A stretch of 64,000 bases of DNA from NCBI RefSeq assembly GCF_030813115.1, contig NZ_JAUSTY010000001.1, positions 186,001 through 250,000 on the forward strand. Direction: 5' to 3'. The position numbers and the translations under genes are program-made. Origin of the DNA: Bacillus horti. Its GTDB lineage: Bacteria > Bacillota > Bacilli > Caldalkalibacillales > JCM-10596. The notes under the pieces were generated by a model, which was given only the letters and a program-made list of their open reading frames with translations, had not been told where the DNA came from and made no database searches. Below, piece after piece: positions 44,159 through 53,923 of the stretch. Positions within the stretch are counted from its first letter, which is position 1. The number at the start of each line of letters is the position of its first letter.

Positions 44159-44992
44159 TTACACCTGCTTCCTTGTAAAGTAAAACTCGATTTCATTAAC
44201 TAATGCTTCTCCTGTATAGGGAGTAGCCTCTATGTGAACATTCATACCGTAATCCTTAGCCGTTTGAGCTGTAATTGGTCCAATGCAGGCAACAATTATG
44301 GGGGATGTATTCCAATCTAATTGAAGGTCATTCTCCTTAAGCAAGGCCATAAAATGCTTGATCGTAGAACTACTAGTAAACGTAAGCACATCCAGTTGAT
44401 TACGAGCAAGCATAGAGATGAAATCTTGAACATCCTCCTGCCTGTGCTTGACTTTTACCGTTTCATAAACAATGATCTCAAGAACATCAATCTCATAATC
44501 CTCTAAGGTTTGCTTTAACTGCTTCCTAGCCAAATTTCCCTTTGGAAAAAGCACACGCTCCCCAGCAATTATTTTGCTACTTAATTCAGCCCCGAGCTCC
44601 TCTTGCTTAGCCTTCGATGGCATGAAGTCAACCTTCCATCCGGCTTGAATAAGTACTTCTTTTGTGATTGGGCCAACCGCTGCAATTCGAATATTTTTTA
44701 AAGCTGGACGTTCCAGCCACTCCTCATATCCAAAAAACTCACGACAGCACTGCATGAAGTACCTCACACTGTTGACACTTGTGAAGATGATCCAGCTAAA
44801 CGATTCTAGGTTCTTCAGTACGTGCTGAATCTCCTGGTGCTGGTCTACTTTTCGAGTTTTAATCAAAGGAAAAAGATAAGGAGTTGCTCCCTTAGCTTCC
44901 AGCATATCCAGCATGGACTTTGCTTGGTTTGTTGCTCTTGTAACAGCTATGTGTTTTCCCTCTAGAGATCGTTGTACATGTTCCCTACTCAT
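44159..44992 (-). CDS. hemD: Uroporphyrinogen-III synthase HemD
   Basis: HemD cyclises hydroxymethylbilane with ring D inversion. The 277-aa two-domain protein starts KHIAVTRATNQAKSM and carries WIIFTSVNSVRYF, AAVGPITKEVLIQAG, LTFTSSSTIKHF and IACIGPITAQTAKDYG, the usual weakly conserved pattern. Placement between hemC and hemB confirms it. Confidence 0.95.
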   Translation of the reverse strand: MSREHVQRSLEGKHIAVTRATNQAKSMLDMLEAKGATPYLFPLIKTRKVDQHQEIQHVLKNLESFSWIIFTSVNSVRYFMQCCREFFGYEEWLERPALKNIRIAAVGPITKEVLIQAGWKVDFMPSKAKQEELGAELSSKIIAGERVLFPKGNLARKQLKQTLEDYEIDVLEIIVYETVKVKHRQEDVQDFISMLARNQLDVLTFTSSSTIKHFMALLKENDLQLDWNTSPIIVACIGPITAQTAKDYGMNVHIEATPYTGEALVNEIEFYFTRKQV

Positions 44993-44999
44993 CGGCTTC

Positions 45000-45932
45000 T
45001 TAGTCGTCCAGTTGACTTCTTACTTCATCTAAAATCTCCTTTGCTCCTTGCGCAAAGAGACGATCAGCAAGCTCTTTACCAGCTTGACTAGGCTCTGCAC
45101 CTACTACATTTTCCTTAATTAACTTTGTCCCATCTGGCTTACCTACCAATCCAGTTAATGTTACCTGTCCATCAACCATTTTAGCATAAGCAGCGACAGG
45201 GACCTGACAGCCACCTTCAATCCGAGCTAAAAAGGCTCTTTCCGCTTGAACCTCGATTCCCGTTTGAGTATGGTGAATACGCTGCAGGAGTTGAATAAGG
45301 TCTTCATCCTGTAGACGGCATTCAATTCCCAATGCGCCTTGTCCAACGGCCGGTAGACAATGCTCCGGCTCCAAGAATTGTGTTACTGTTTCCTCAGACC
45401 ACCCCATGCGCTCCAAGCCAGCTGCTGCCAAAATTATAGCATCATACTCCTCTTCCTTTAGCTTTCTCATACGAGTATCGATGTTCCCCCGTATCCATTT
45501 CACTTCTAAATCAGGTCTGAGAGCTAAAAGCTGCGCTGATCGCCTCAAGCTACTTGTTCCTATAACTGATCCAGCAGGAAGCTGCTCAAGTGTTACACCT
45601 TGATTAGAAATAAGAACATCGCGAGCATCTACGCGTCTTGGAATACATCCAATGGTCAACCCTGCTGGGAGAACAGCAGGCATGTCCTTCATACTATGAA
45701 CGGCACAATCAATTTCCTCATCAAGCATAGCCTGTTCGATCTCCTTTACAAACAGCCCCTTTCCTCCAACCTTGGAAAGCATGACGTCGAGAATTTGATC
45801 TCCCTTCGTTACCATTTCTTTAATTTCAAAATGGTAGGGTAAGCCTAAGCCTTCTAATTGCTTAATTACCCATTTTGTTTGAGTTAACGCCAAGGCACTT
45901 TTTCTCGAGCCAATCACAATCGTTCTTTTCAT
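45000..45932 (-). CDS. hemC: Porphobilinogen deaminase HemC
   Basis: HemC joins four porphobilinogen units to hydroxymethylbilane. The 310-aa enzyme has [15 protein letters not shown], the dipyrromethane-binding region [30 protein letters not shown], and the cofactor-attachment cysteine in [14 protein letters not shown]. The preceding 99-nt gap after hemX contains a 26-codon hydrophobic frame without a ribosome binding site. Confidence 0.97.
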   Translation of the reverse strand: MKRTIVIGSRKSALALTQTKWVIKQLEGLGLPYHFEIKEMVTKGDQILDVMLSKVGGKGLFVKEIEQAMLDEEIDCAVHSMKDMPAVLPAGLTIGCIPRRVDARDVLISNQGVTLEQLPAGSVIGTSSLRRSAQLLALRPDLEVKWIRGNIDTRMRKLKEEEYDAIILAAAGLERMGWSEETVTQFLEPEHCLPAVGQGALGIECRLQDEDLIQLLQRIHHTQTGIEVQAERAFLARIEGGCQVPVAAYAKMVDGQVTLTGLVGKPDGTKLIKENVVGAEPSQAGKELADRLFAQGAKEILDEVRSQLDD

Positions 45933-46031
45933 TCAGCTTCATCCTTTCCTAAAACAGCAAGCTTTCTAACAGATTTAGAGCAAGCATTGGTAAAATGCAA
46001 ATGAGCAGGGCTAACCAGTCGCTAGCCATAT

Positions 46032-46856
46032 TTATGTCCATAAATGGAAGGTAGAAAATAGATTTGATAACACATAGTTCACAACAAGGATGAAAAAGCA
46101 GATTACATTTAGCTCTGTAATCCGTTTACCTGTCCAGCCTCGTACAACCCTCTGAAATAAATAAATGGTATACATAAGTAAAACAAAAACGGATAGAATA
46201 ACCTTTGAATCAAATATCCACTCCGCCCCTTCAAGCGTATGAAAAGCCCATATAGAGCCCAATATAAGGCTCAGAAAGAGCAAAGGAACAGCGGCAATAT
46301 TAAGAAAAAAAGAAGCCTTGTCCAGTTGAGCCAAGCTAGGCCCCCTCTTCATTTGATTATTCCACTTTTTTTGTTTTAATAGTCTATGCTGATAGAGATA
46401 GATGACCGAGAATATAGCAGAAAGAGTAAAGGCCGCATAGCTTAAAAAGGCCATTGTGATATGAATAACTAGCCATCCTGATGTAAAATGAGTAGCTAGC
46501 TCCTCTGAAATGTTTCTGCTCTCCAAAAACATGCTCATAGCCATAATTGAAAATCCGACCACATTTGTGAAGAATAAAAAGATATCCATTCTAAAAAAGA
46601 TATTCACCAATAAGCTTAACGTAATGAGTAACCACGAAAACAAAAACAATGTATCAAATTTCGACCAAAATGGAAGTGCCTCCTGAAGAAACACTTGACT
46701 GACATAAATCGTCTGCGAAATCCAAACAATAGAAAGCAACCAGAAGGCAATTTTGTTTGCCTTCCGGTTGTTTTGTAAGAAATCAAAGAAATAGAAAAGG
46801 ACACTACAGGCATAGATTACAATAATTAAATCATACAAAATACTTTGTATATGCAC
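46032..46856 (-). CDS. hemX: HemX, CcsA-like membrane protein
   Basis: A 274-aa membrane protein with eight hydrophobic segments and the cytochrome-c-assembly-type pattern (LVIHITMAFLSYAAFTLSAIFSVIYLYQHRLLKQKKW). HemX lowers the level of glutamyl-tRNA reductase in B. subtilis. It follows hemA by 14 nt, the conserved arrangement. Confidence 0.93.
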   Translation of the reverse strand: MHIQSILYDLIIVIYACSVLFYFFDFLQNNRKANKIAFWLLSIVWISQTIYVSQVFLQEALPFWSKFDTLFLFSWLLITLSLLVNIFFRMDIFLFFTNVVGFSIMAMSMFLESRNISEELATHFTSGWLVIHITMAFLSYAAFTLSAIFSVIYLYQHRLLKQKKWNNQMKRGPSLAQLDKASFFLNIAAVPLLFLSLILGSIWAFHTLEGAEWIFDSKVILSVFVLLMYTIYLFQRVVRGWTGKRITELNVICFFILVVNYVLSNLFSTFHLWT

Positions 46857-46870
46857 CTGCTAACCTCCCT

Positions 46871-48253
46871 TTACTGATACATAATAGGAAGTTTGACAGA
46901 AGCCGATTCCTTTAGTGTTTGTTTCCTTTTATTTTCTATAGCTTGTGCAAGCTGCTTTGCATTTTCAATTTTCTCCTGCTCTACAAGCTCATCCTCTAAG
47001 GCAAAAATCTGAGTAAACATATCTAGAGATTCCTTAGAATGAGGCTCCGCAGCCATCTCTTTAACCCTAGTAATAGGATCACGAAGCAATTGATTAATAA
47101 TGCTCTTCGTGTGCTTACGAATCACCTTCAATTCTCTTTCATCTAACTCTGGACATTTATTCATAATACTTTGCATCGTTTCATCCTGAATAGCTAACGC
47201 TTTTTGTCTCAGCGCTGAGATAATAGGGACAACACCAAGAGTGTGAACCCACTTTTGAAACTGATCAATTTCATCCTTAATCATCAGCTGAATTTTTTCA
47301 GCTTCACGTTGGCGTTCCTGTATATTAGCCTGTACAATTCCGTTTAGATCATCAATATCATATAGGAATGCGTTCTCTACTTGATGAATGTCAGGATCAA
47401 GGTCACGTGGTACAGCTATATCGATAAAAAACAGGGAATGATGCTGACGTTTTTGCATCACTTTTTCAACTAAAGCCTTATCCACCATATATTCGTTAGA
47501 ACCTGTTGAACTGATAACGATGTCCACTTTAGCCAAACAATCTGCTAGCTGATTAAGCTCATAAGCTTGCCCATTCATTTTTGCTGCTAGCTCACGCGCT
47601 CGATCAAATGTCCGATTCACCACATATATATCTGTAACACCTTGTCCAGCAAGATGTTTTAATGTTAATTCACTCATCTTCCCTGCACCTAAAATAAGGA
47701 CCGACTTTCCGGCAAAATGACCAAAAATCTTTTTTCCTAGCTCAATGGCCGCATAGCTCACAGATACCGCGTGTTCACCAATTTGAGTCTCAGCATGCGC
47801 TCTTTTGGCCATCGTAATCATCTGTTTAAAGAGCATGTTAAAAATAGTACCTGTTGTACCCTGCTCTTGAGCCATAAAGAAAGCATCCTTAATTTGTCCT
47901 AGAATCTGAGTTTCACCTAGCACCATTGAATCCAATCCTGCAGGAACTTCAAATAAATGCTTTAATGCTGTTTCATTTTCCTTAACGTCAAGATAGGGAG
48001 CAAAATCTTCCTTGCCCACTTGGAACCATTCAGACATGAAGGTCTTTATAAAGTGACGTCCCGTATGCAGTTGATCCGCTACAGCATAAATTTCCGTTCT
48101 ATTACATGTAGCTACAATGACACATTCTAGGATACTTTTCATTTGGCGAAGCTGAATTAGAGCTTCTGGTAAGCGATCAGCATCAATCGTAAATTTCTCA
48201 CGAATATGAACTGGGGCCTTTTTATAATTAATTCCTATAGATAAAATGTGCAA
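46871..48253 (-). CDS. hemA: Glutamyl-tRNA reductase HemA
   Basis: First enzyme of C5 haem synthesis, reducing glutamyl-tRNA to glutamate-1-semialdehyde. With the TTG start at 48253 (GGGGGTGAG upstream) the 460-aa protein places the catalytic cysteine at residue 50 (VATCNRTE), the canonical position. The NADPH-binding VLILGAGKMSELTLKHL and a long C-terminal dimer helix follow. A GTG at 48268 in the same frame lies within the ribosome binding site. Confidence 0.97.
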   Translation of the reverse strand: MHILSIGINYKKAPVHIREKFTIDADRLPEALIQLRQMKSILECVIVATCNRTEIYAVADQLHTGRHFIKTFMSEWFQVGKEDFAPYLDVKENETALKHLFEVPAGLDSMVLGETQILGQIKDAFFMAQEQGTTGTIFNMLFKQMITMAKRAHAETQIGEHAVSVSYAAIELGKKIFGHFAGKSVLILGAGKMSELTLKHLAGQGVTDIYVVNRTFDRARELAAKMNGQAYELNQLADCLAKVDIVISSTGSNEYMVDKALVEKVMQKRQHHSLFFIDIAVPRDLDPDIHQVENAFLYDIDDLNGIVQANIQERQREAEKIQLMIKDEIDQFQKWVHTLGVVPIISALRQKALAIQDETMQSIMNKCPELDERELKVIRKHTKSIINQLLRDPITRVKEMAAEPHSKESLDMFTQIFALEDELVEQEKIENAKQLAQAIENKRKQTLKESASVKLPIMYQ

Positions 48254-48328
48254 GCGACTCACCCCCACAAAAAACTAAATCTACAATCATTTTTCCCTAA
48301 AAAACCGCTACTAGTCTTGTCGCTTAAT

Positions 48329-48357
48329 ATTATAACAAAAATAGACGAAACATATGA
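48329..48357 (-). promoter_or_regulatory. Extended -10 promoter of the hem operon
   Basis: Minus-strand TGTTATAAT (extended -10 with a perfect TATAAT at 48329-48334). The -35 region (TCATAT) is poor. It lies about 75 nt before the hemA start. Confidence 0.45.
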
Positions 48358-48505
48358 AATAAAAAGCTTGATTTTGTGAAAACTGTTTGAATTAATCCCT
48401 ACACTTTTTCCCAAAACACTGTAAATCATGGTACACTAGAGTGGATGCAAGATCAAATGTTATATAATTTCTAGCCAAAATGCTGGAAAGTGAGGGGGGC
48501 AGTCC

Positions 48506-49015
48506 ATGCAGAATAGATTATATAAGTCGAGAAATGACAAAATTTTAGACGGTGTGTGTGGAGGAATAGCCAGATACTTCAACGTAGACGCTGTATTGAT
48601 CCGATTAATTTGGGTTATCGCCTCGATCTTTCTTGGTCAAATTTTCTTTGGGGTTATTGCTTACCTAATAGCTATGATCATCATTCCTACTGAACCAGGA
48701 AATCATCGTACTCAAAAGATAAACAAAGAAACTGATGAACAGCAGGAATATACTCAAAATGAATCTGCTATGCAGAACTCTTCAAATAGTAGTATGGATG
48801 ATTACAATGATGAAAAAAGTTATTCTCAGCGCTCTGGAAGCAGCACCTCATTTCTGCTAGGGCTAATATGTATTGTAATTGGTGCTCTGGTCATTTTAGG
48901 GAATGTTTTTGACTTCAATCTTAGAACTTGGTTTAGGATGTCTAGTGATATTATTTGGCCGTCTCTACTCATTGGATTAGGCTTGCTTCTTCTAATTAGG
49001 AGACCACGCCATTAG
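48506..49015 (+). CDS. PspC-domain membrane protein
   Basis: A 169-aa protein with an N-terminal PspC domain (RLYKSRNDKILDGVCGGIARYFNVDAVLIRLIWVIASIF), a polar Asn/Ser/Glu linker (residues 70-112) and two C-terminal hydrophobic segments ending in IRRPRH. PspC-type proteins respond to envelope stress in other bacteria; its role here is not known. ATG has GAGGGGG 7 nt upstream. It is divergent from hemA and followed by its own terminator. Confidence 0.88.
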   Translation: MQNRLYKSRNDKILDGVCGGIARYFNVDAVLIRLIWVIASIFLGQIFFGVIAYLIAMIIIPTEPGNHRTQKINKETDEQQEYTQNESAMQNSSNSSMDDYNDEKSYSQRSGSSTSFLLGLICIVIGALVILGNVFDFNLRTWFRMSSDIIWPSLLIGLGLLLLIRRPRH

Positions 49016-49072
49016 TTAAATGATATCAGCTTTTAGGAGGACCTTCTTTTAGAATGCTTGAAGAAAAAAATA

Positions 49073-49111
49073 GAACTGTTATTCCAATACGGAATGACAG
49101 TTTTTTGTTTT
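49073..49111 (+). terminator. Terminator of the PspC gene
   Basis: AACTGTTATTCC and GGAATGACAGTT pair with a 5-nt loop and one mismatch, followed by TTTTGTTTT on the plus strand. A-rich sequence on the left allows function in the other direction too. Confidence 0.85.
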
Positions 49112-49145
49112 AGGACACACTATTAGAAATTATAGGATATCTGTC

Positions 49146-49640
49146 CTATAACGAGGGCCACCGCTTTTTCTTATTCTTTTTAGCGTCTTCTCCCTTTTCT
49201 CCTTCTTCGTCTCCTACTATAAACTCGTTTTCATACTCTTCTTTGGGAATAGGTACGCTGGAGACCATGAGCTCATTTGCTCTGAAATCAATAACAGGGA
49301 TATCATTATAGGTAAGCTCTCCATCATTTATTATGGAGTCTAATTGACCACTTCTAATTCCAGCCATAACCGTTGGTATTTGAGTCGTTATCGGTGAAGA
49401 TGACTCCCATATCGGTAAGCTGGCAATAGCCTGACCTACCTCTGGATCGAAGCCCTCTACCTGTAACTCCGTTGTATTTTCATCCAATGATTGAAAAGAG
49501 CTTTCATCGTATTGTAGAGTGTTTTCTAAGTAATCGAGTGTCTGATCATTCTTCGCTTCGGCATCAGAGCATCCTGAAAGAGCAAAAATTGCAATAAGTA
49601 AACTATATGTCCATATAGGCTTCCACTTCATTTTACTCAT
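49146..49640 (-). CDS. Lipoprotein of unknown function
   Basis: A 164-aa lipoprotein: short basic N-terminus, hydrophobic core and lipobox ALSGC, then an acidic domain with no recognised family, and a highly charged tail (EEGEKGEDAKKNKKKRW). ATG at 49640 is 10 nt after AAGGGTG; the next Met (49631) is also possible. Convergent with the PspC gene and followed by a weak TATAGGA/TCCTATA hairpin at the stop. Confidence 0.7.
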   Translation of the reverse strand: MSKMKWKPIWTYSLLIAIFALSGCSDAEAKNDQTLDYLENTLQYDESSFQSLDENTTELQVEGFDPEVGQAIASLPIWESSSPITTQIPTVMAGIRSGQLDSIINDGELTYNDIPVIDFRANELMVSSVPIPKEEYENEFIVGDEEGEKGEDAKKNKKKRWPSL

Positions 49641-49732
49641 TAGGTTGACACACCCTTCTCCTATGTTCAAAACGAATTCAAATTTTATTTACCCCTAAAA
49701 AACAAAAAAGAAACCTTATAAATTCTGATAGT

Positions 49733-49771
49733 GTAAAAAAGGCAGCTTTTTCTTTAAAAAGTTGCCTTTAA
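49733..49771 (-). terminator. Terminator of the guanylate kinase paralogue
   Basis: AAAGGCAACTTTTT and AAAAAGCTGCCTTT pair with a 4-nt loop and one mismatch, followed by T residues on the minus strand. Confidence 0.85.
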
Positions 49772-49792
49772 TCTTAGATATATGAGTAAGCT

Positions 49793-50362
49793 CTATTTCA
49801 TTATTCCTTCCATAACATGACGAACAATGTCATCGCATTGAGCAATCGCCTTCTCTAGATCATCGTTCACAACAGCATAATCAAAGTATGGTTTTTTTGA
49901 AGCCTCGTGATCTACGCGCTTTAGACGTTTAATAATATCATCCATGTCATCTCCACGGGTAACAAGGCGTTCCTTTAGCTCATCAACGCTTGGTGGTTCA
50001 ATATAAACAAGGACAACATCTCCATTAAATTCCTGCTTCATTCGTAATGCACCATTGACATCAATGTCCTTAATAACAACTTTATTTTGTTCTAAAGCTT
50101 CATAGTACTTATCCTTTGGAGTCCCATACCAATTTTCATGAACCTGTTCGTACTCAATAAAAAATTGCTTAGCAATTCTATTTTTAAACTCCTCCTTGGA
50201 TACGAAAAAATAAGGAATACCTTCTGTTTCACCATCCCTCATTGCTCTTGTGGTCATAGAAGGGATATATAATAAGGAGGGGTATCTATTTCGCAACTCA
50301 TTAATAATGGTGTTCTTCCCCACTCCGCTAAACCCTGAGAATATAATAATCTTTCCTGACAT
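49793..50362 (-). CDS. Guanylate kinase-like protein (Gmk paralogue)
   Basis: A 189-aa guanylate-kinase fold: P-loop GFSGVGKNTI (Asn where Gmk usually has Gly or Ser), GMP-binding region YIPSMTTRAMRDGETEGIPYFFVSKEEF and WYGTPK, and lid RGDDMDDIIKRL. Genuine gmk in Bacilli lies next to remA/rpoZ, so this single-gene copy between a lipoprotein and oxdC is probably an accessory paralogue. ATG at 50362 has AGGGGG 7 nt upstream. True substrate not certain. Confidence 0.82.
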   Translation of the reverse strand: MSGKIIIFSGFSGVGKNTIINELRNRYPSLLYIPSMTTRAMRDGETEGIPYFFVSKEEFKNRIAKQFFIEYEQVHENWYGTPKDKYYEALEQNKVVIKDIDVNGALRMKQEFNGDVVLVYIEPPSVDELKERLVTRGDDMDDIIKRLKRVDHEASKKPYFDYAVVNDDLEKAIAQCDDIVRHVMEGIMK

Positions 50363-50615
50363 GCATCTTCCCCCTAAACGATACGTTAAGACATTCACTA
50401 AATGATAAAGATTAGTGTTAGATTCAATAGTTGTAATTATAACATTTTATTATAGGAGCAAGTCAACTTCCTCAAGCCACTATATTGGTTAGTATTGTGT
50501 TTCCTACACGAAATAGTATTCCTAACGTTTCTTTCATTCAGGAATGTCAGAGAACTCAGATCATATATATGATAAAGACCTTCTAGATTTACATGTCTTT
50601 GAAAGAGGTGTTTTA

Positions 50616-51815
50616 ATGGTAAAACCTTCACAGGATGCCCCTGATAACAGGAATATCCCACAGCCTATAAGGAAAGATGGTAAGGGAGCAACAGATTTGG
50701 GTCCAAGAAATGTCATGCGTGACCTCCAAAACCCTAACTTACTTGTCCCACCAGCAACGGATTCAGGAACTGTACCTAATCTAAGGTTCTCATTCTCTGA
50801 TACACATATGCGCTTAGAGTATGGTGGCTGGTCACGCGAGGTCACAAAAAGAGAGCTTCCAATTGCAACCACTCTCGCCGGAGTAAACATGCGCTTGACC
50901 CCTGGAGGTGTTCGAGAATTACATTGGCATACACAAGCAGAATGGGCCTTTATGATTTTAGGAACAGCTCGTATCACAGCTGTTGATCAATATGGTCGGA
51001 GCTTTATTCATGATGTTACAGCTGGAGACCTTTGGTATTTCCCTCCAGGTATCCCTCATTCCATACAGGGCCTAGATGATGGATGTGAATTTTTACTTGT
51101 TTTTGATGACGGTGGGTTTTCTGAAAATGATACATTCACAATTTCCGATTGGTTTGCTCGTACACCAAAGGAAGTCCTTTCAGCTAACTTTGGAGTAGAA
51201 GTTGCACAGTTTGCTTCCATTCCATCCAAGCAAAAATATATATTTCAGGGTGAGATTCCTGGTCCAATACCCTCTCAGAAAACTTCGGATTCATCTACGT
51301 TGCCACCTTTATCTCTGACACACCGATTATTAGCTCAAACACCTCTTCGGACGCCTGGAGGAACTGTTCGAATTGTAGACTCCACAAACTTTCCCATCTC
51401 CACAAGAATAGCTGCCGCTTTAGTAGAGGTTGAGCCTGGAGCTCTGCGAGAAATGCATTGGCATCCGAATAATGATGAATGGCAGTATTATCTCACTGGA
51501 AAAGCTAGAATGACTGTCTTTGCAGCTGATGGTACAGCTCGAACCTTTGATTATCAGGCTGGAGATGTTGGTTACGTACCTTTTGGCTTTGGACATTATA
51601 TCCAAAATACAGGTAGTGAAACACTGTGGTTTTTAGAAATGTTTCAGAGTTCTACATTTGCTGATATCTCCCTTAATCAATGGATGGCTCTAACCCCACC
51701 TGAGCTTGTTAAAGAAAACCTAGATGTGGGAGAAGAACTCATTCAACATCTTCGAACAAATAAAGAACCTGTTGTAAAAAACAACTATTCAACACAGTAT
51801 AGAAATGGTTTCTAG
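50616..51815 (+). CDS. Oxalate decarboxylase (bicupin, OxdC/OxdD type)
   Basis: This manganese enzyme converts oxalate to formate and carbon dioxide. The 399-aa protein has two cupin domains. The N-terminal Mn site is His103, His105, Glu109 and His148 ([20 protein letters not shown]), and the C-terminal site is in [16 protein letters not shown]. Glu170 in the lid loop FSENDTF is the acid needed for decarboxylation rather than oxidation; the loop reads SEND instead of SENS. ATG at 50616 has AGAGGTG 6 nt upstream; an in-frame ATG at 50544 has none. It ends 24 nt from the convergent gene, with no terminator visible. Confidence 0.93.
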   Translation: MVKPSQDAPDNRNIPQPIRKDGKGATDLGPRNVMRDLQNPNLLVPPATDSGTVPNLRFSFSDTHMRLEYGGWSREVTKRELPIATTLAGVNMRLTPGGVRELHWHTQAEWAFMILGTARITAVDQYGRSFIHDVTAGDLWYFPPGIPHSIQGLDDGCEFLLVFDDGGFSENDTFTISDWFARTPKEVLSANFGVEVAQFASIPSKQKYIFQGEIPGPIPSQKTSDSSTLPPLSLTHRLLAQTPLRTPGGTVRIVDSTNFPISTRIAAALVEVEPGALREMHWHPNNDEWQYYLTGKARMTVFAADGTARTFDYQAGDVGYVPFGFGHYIQNTGSETLWFLEMFQSSTFADISLNQWMALTPPELVKENLDVGEELIQHLRTNKEPVVKNNYSTQYRNGF

Positions 51816-51839
51816 CACCGTGTAAAAACAGATATGGAC

Positions 51840-52862
51840 CTATTTAATGGCAATATAAATATCAATTTGAGCATCTTCAGGGTCTATACTACGCTCATCA
51901 TAAAGCTCAAAATCCCCTGTGTACGCTCTTTCCAAATCGGTAGACTCAGTCCATTTCCAAATATATTCCCAGGCTTCAGAGATAATCTTATAGATGGGTC
52001 CCCTGTTCGTTGTAAAAATTACATATCTTGCCGCAGGAAGGATGATTTCCTGTAAATCACCCTCTTCCTGCTCTTTCTGCCTACCTCGACTATTTTTTAT
52101 GACATCCTTTATCTCTTGTTCAGAGTCATCCACACAATATCCAATGAGAAGCTTATATTCACCATCCACTTCTTTTTCATAGTCATAATAAACACTGTAG
52201 ATAGCTGGAGATTCAGCCAATTGGTCAAGCTTTTCATACAAGCCAAGCTTCCAAAATTGGTTCCAATGCTCAGGAATTTGTGGCTTGTCACTCGTTTCTA
52301 TAGCATTATTAGTTTTCATAGCTAAGCCGATCAAGTGAGTTTCATCAATCTCAACGATACTTGTTGGTTCACATAGACCTCTTGTTTCTCCCGAAAGGGA
52401 AGAATCCTCTCCTAAAAAAGGAGTAAGTTGCTTCTTATGATGCTGATCATGGTGGACAAAAATTTTCAGGAACCCATCGATAGAGTATTTTCTCTTCCCT
52501 TTACCAATCGTAAATTTCATAGAAGAATCATACTTCTTCTTAAGAGCATGAACAAAAGCCTTCCTTGTTTCTAAGAAAGCTACTAGAACAGCTTCTCCAT
52601 CCTTAAATTCAGCTGCTTTCCTAAGAGCCTCCTGATTATGCTTTTCAATATCGATAAAAGGCGGTAAAGCTGCCCCATCCTCCATTAGTGGAACCATCTC
52701 TTCTAAATTGTATTGATCCCAATTCCAAAGATGACAAACCATCTCCTTTAATGTCCACTTTCCTTCTCCTAGTGGAGTGATCCACTGCTCTTCCGATATC
52801 ACTTTTAAGTTAGACACATAGTCTACAAATGTCTCGAACTCCTCCATTGTCTTACTGTACAT
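51840..52862 (-). CDS. DinB-like / effector-binding domain fusion protein
   Basis: A 340-aa two-domain protein. The N-terminal half (TLKEMVCHLWNWDQY, MEFETFV..., FVHHDQHHKKQL) has the four-helix DinB/DUF664 pattern with its metal histidines. The C-terminal half (IVEIDETHLIGLAMKTNN..., YSVYYDYEKEVDGEYKLLIGYCV, LPAARYVIFTTNRGP) is a GyrI/effector-binding domain as in YobU-type proteins. GAGGGGG lies 10 nt before the ATG. It is adjacent to a WYL regulator, like the yobU-yobV pair of B. subtilis. Ligand unknown. Confidence 0.82.
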   Translation of the reverse strand: MYSKTMEEFETFVDYVSNLKVISEEQWITPLGEGKWTLKEMVCHLWNWDQYNLEEMVPLMEDGAALPPFIDIEKHNQEALRKAAEFKDGEAVLVAFLETRKAFVHALKKKYDSSMKFTIGKGKRKYSIDGFLKIFVHHDQHHKKQLTPFLGEDSSLSGETRGLCEPTSIVEIDETHLIGLAMKTNNAIETSDKPQIPEHWNQFWKLGLYEKLDQLAESPAIYSVYYDYEKEVDGEYKLLIGYCVDDSEQEIKDVIKNSRGRQKEQEEGDLQEIILPAARYVIFTTNRGPIYKIISEAWEYIWKWTESTDLERAYTGDFELYDERSIDPEDAQIDIYIAIK

Positions 52863-52900
52863 AGTATCTAATCCCCCTCTTTGTTTTCAATACAAGTGTA

Positions 52901-52936
52901 ACAAAATGAACCTGACACCCTAGTGTCAGGTTCATT
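52901..52936 (-). terminator. Terminator of the WYL regulator gene
   Basis: Perfect 14-bp stem (52905-52918 with 52923-52936, 4-nt loop). On the minus strand it is followed by TTGTTA, giving a TTTTG tail. Confidence 0.85.
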
Positions 52937-52958
52937 GAGACTTTATACCTTATAATAA

Positions 52959-53912
52959 TTAATTATATTGCTTAGATTCAGCGTATTGATTCCCCACTTG
53001 CTTAGCTATGTCTTTAATTTTTTGCCGAAGATGGGTAGGCTCTAGAACCTCAACTCCTGCCCCGAAGCTTAAAATAAAACCATACAACCAGTTATCTTCT
53101 GGAAACAAAGATTCTACCACATAGTATCCTTGCTTATCCTTGTTAAGCTTTTCAACCCCAAACCATTCCTCAGCTAGTTGATGTGTCTTAGGGTGAAAAC
53201 GAAGCACTACTTTCTGCTGGTTGGCTGGCTTATTCCACTCCTTCTGCCAAGGAATATCAGCTAATGAGATCGATTCTCTGACAAAAGCTTCATTAGTCAG
53301 ATCAATGTTTTTCATCCGTTGAAGCTTGAAAAGGCGAAAACGTTCCCTATTCTGACAAAAGGCATAAAGATACCAACTGTGCCTCTTCAGCACTAACGTA
53401 TAGGGCTCAACTGATCTATGAGTTCTGTCTCCTTGAGGACTACAGTATAAAAAAGTTACAACCCATTGCCTCTCTATGCTCTTCTTTAATTGTTCAATCT
53501 TATTTTCTAGTTCTGGATTATCACTCCAAGATGAAAGGTCAATAATAAATTGCTTTGTTTGCTCTAGGAAACGCTCCGCGTCATTTGTTGGAACAATACT
53601 ACTAAGCTTTTCTAGAAGAAGCTGATGTGTTGTATTGGCATGAGTCGTTGATAAGCTTTGAAGAGCTGTAAATATAGCGGTCAACTCATTATTTGTTAAA
53701 ATATTTCGATCTAATTTATAGCCTTCCACCAGTCCGATACCACCATTTGCCCCTTGCAGGGTCACAATCGGTATCCCTGCTTGATTAATGGACTCAATAT
53801 CTCGGTAGATCGTCCGCACTGAAACCTCAAATAAGTCAGCAAGCTCTTTGGCTTGAACCTTCTTTCGGTTTAATAATAATACAACTATAGAAAGTAATCG
53901 CTCGAGTTTCAT
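52959..53912 (-). CDS. YafY/DeoR-type transcriptional regulator with WYL domain
   Basis: A 317-aa regulator: N-terminal HTH_11 (RLLSIVVLLLNRKKVQAKELADLFEVSVRTIYRDIESI) and a C-terminal WYL domain (VEPYTLVLKRHSWYLYAFCQNRERFRLFKLQRM), thought to sense ligands. It probably controls the adjacent DinB/effector-binding gene, as YobV does YobU. The ATG lies 11 nt after the HEPN-like gene with no Shine-Dalgarno, so translation may depend on coupling. Confidence 0.9.
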   Translation of the reverse strand: MKLERLLSIVVLLLNRKKVQAKELADLFEVSVRTIYRDIESINQAGIPIVTLQGANGGIGLVEGYKLDRNILTNNELTAIFTALQSLSTTHANTTHQLLLEKLSSIVPTNDAERFLEQTKQFIIDLSSWSDNPELENKIEQLKKSIERQWVVTFLYCSPQGDRTHRSVEPYTLVLKRHSWYLYAFCQNRERFRLFKLQRMKNIDLTNEAFVRESISLADIPWQKEWNKPANQQKVVLRFHPKTHQLAEEWFGVEKLNKDKQGYYVVESLFPEDNWLYGFILSFGAGVEVLEPTHLRQKIKDIAKQVGNQYAESKQYN

Positions 53913-53923
53913 AATATGTCTAA

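Noticed and set aside
45949-46029. 26-codon hydrophobic frame between hemX and hemC (MASDWLALLICILPMLALNL...)
   Set aside because: It begins just after the hemX stop but has no Shine-Dalgarno sequence, and such short hydrophobic frames arise easily in AT-rich spacers. Kept only as a note.
50561-50977. 138-aa minus-strand frame opposite oxdC
   Set aside because: It lies antisense to the first cupin domain, with no start signals and odd composition; a shadow frame.
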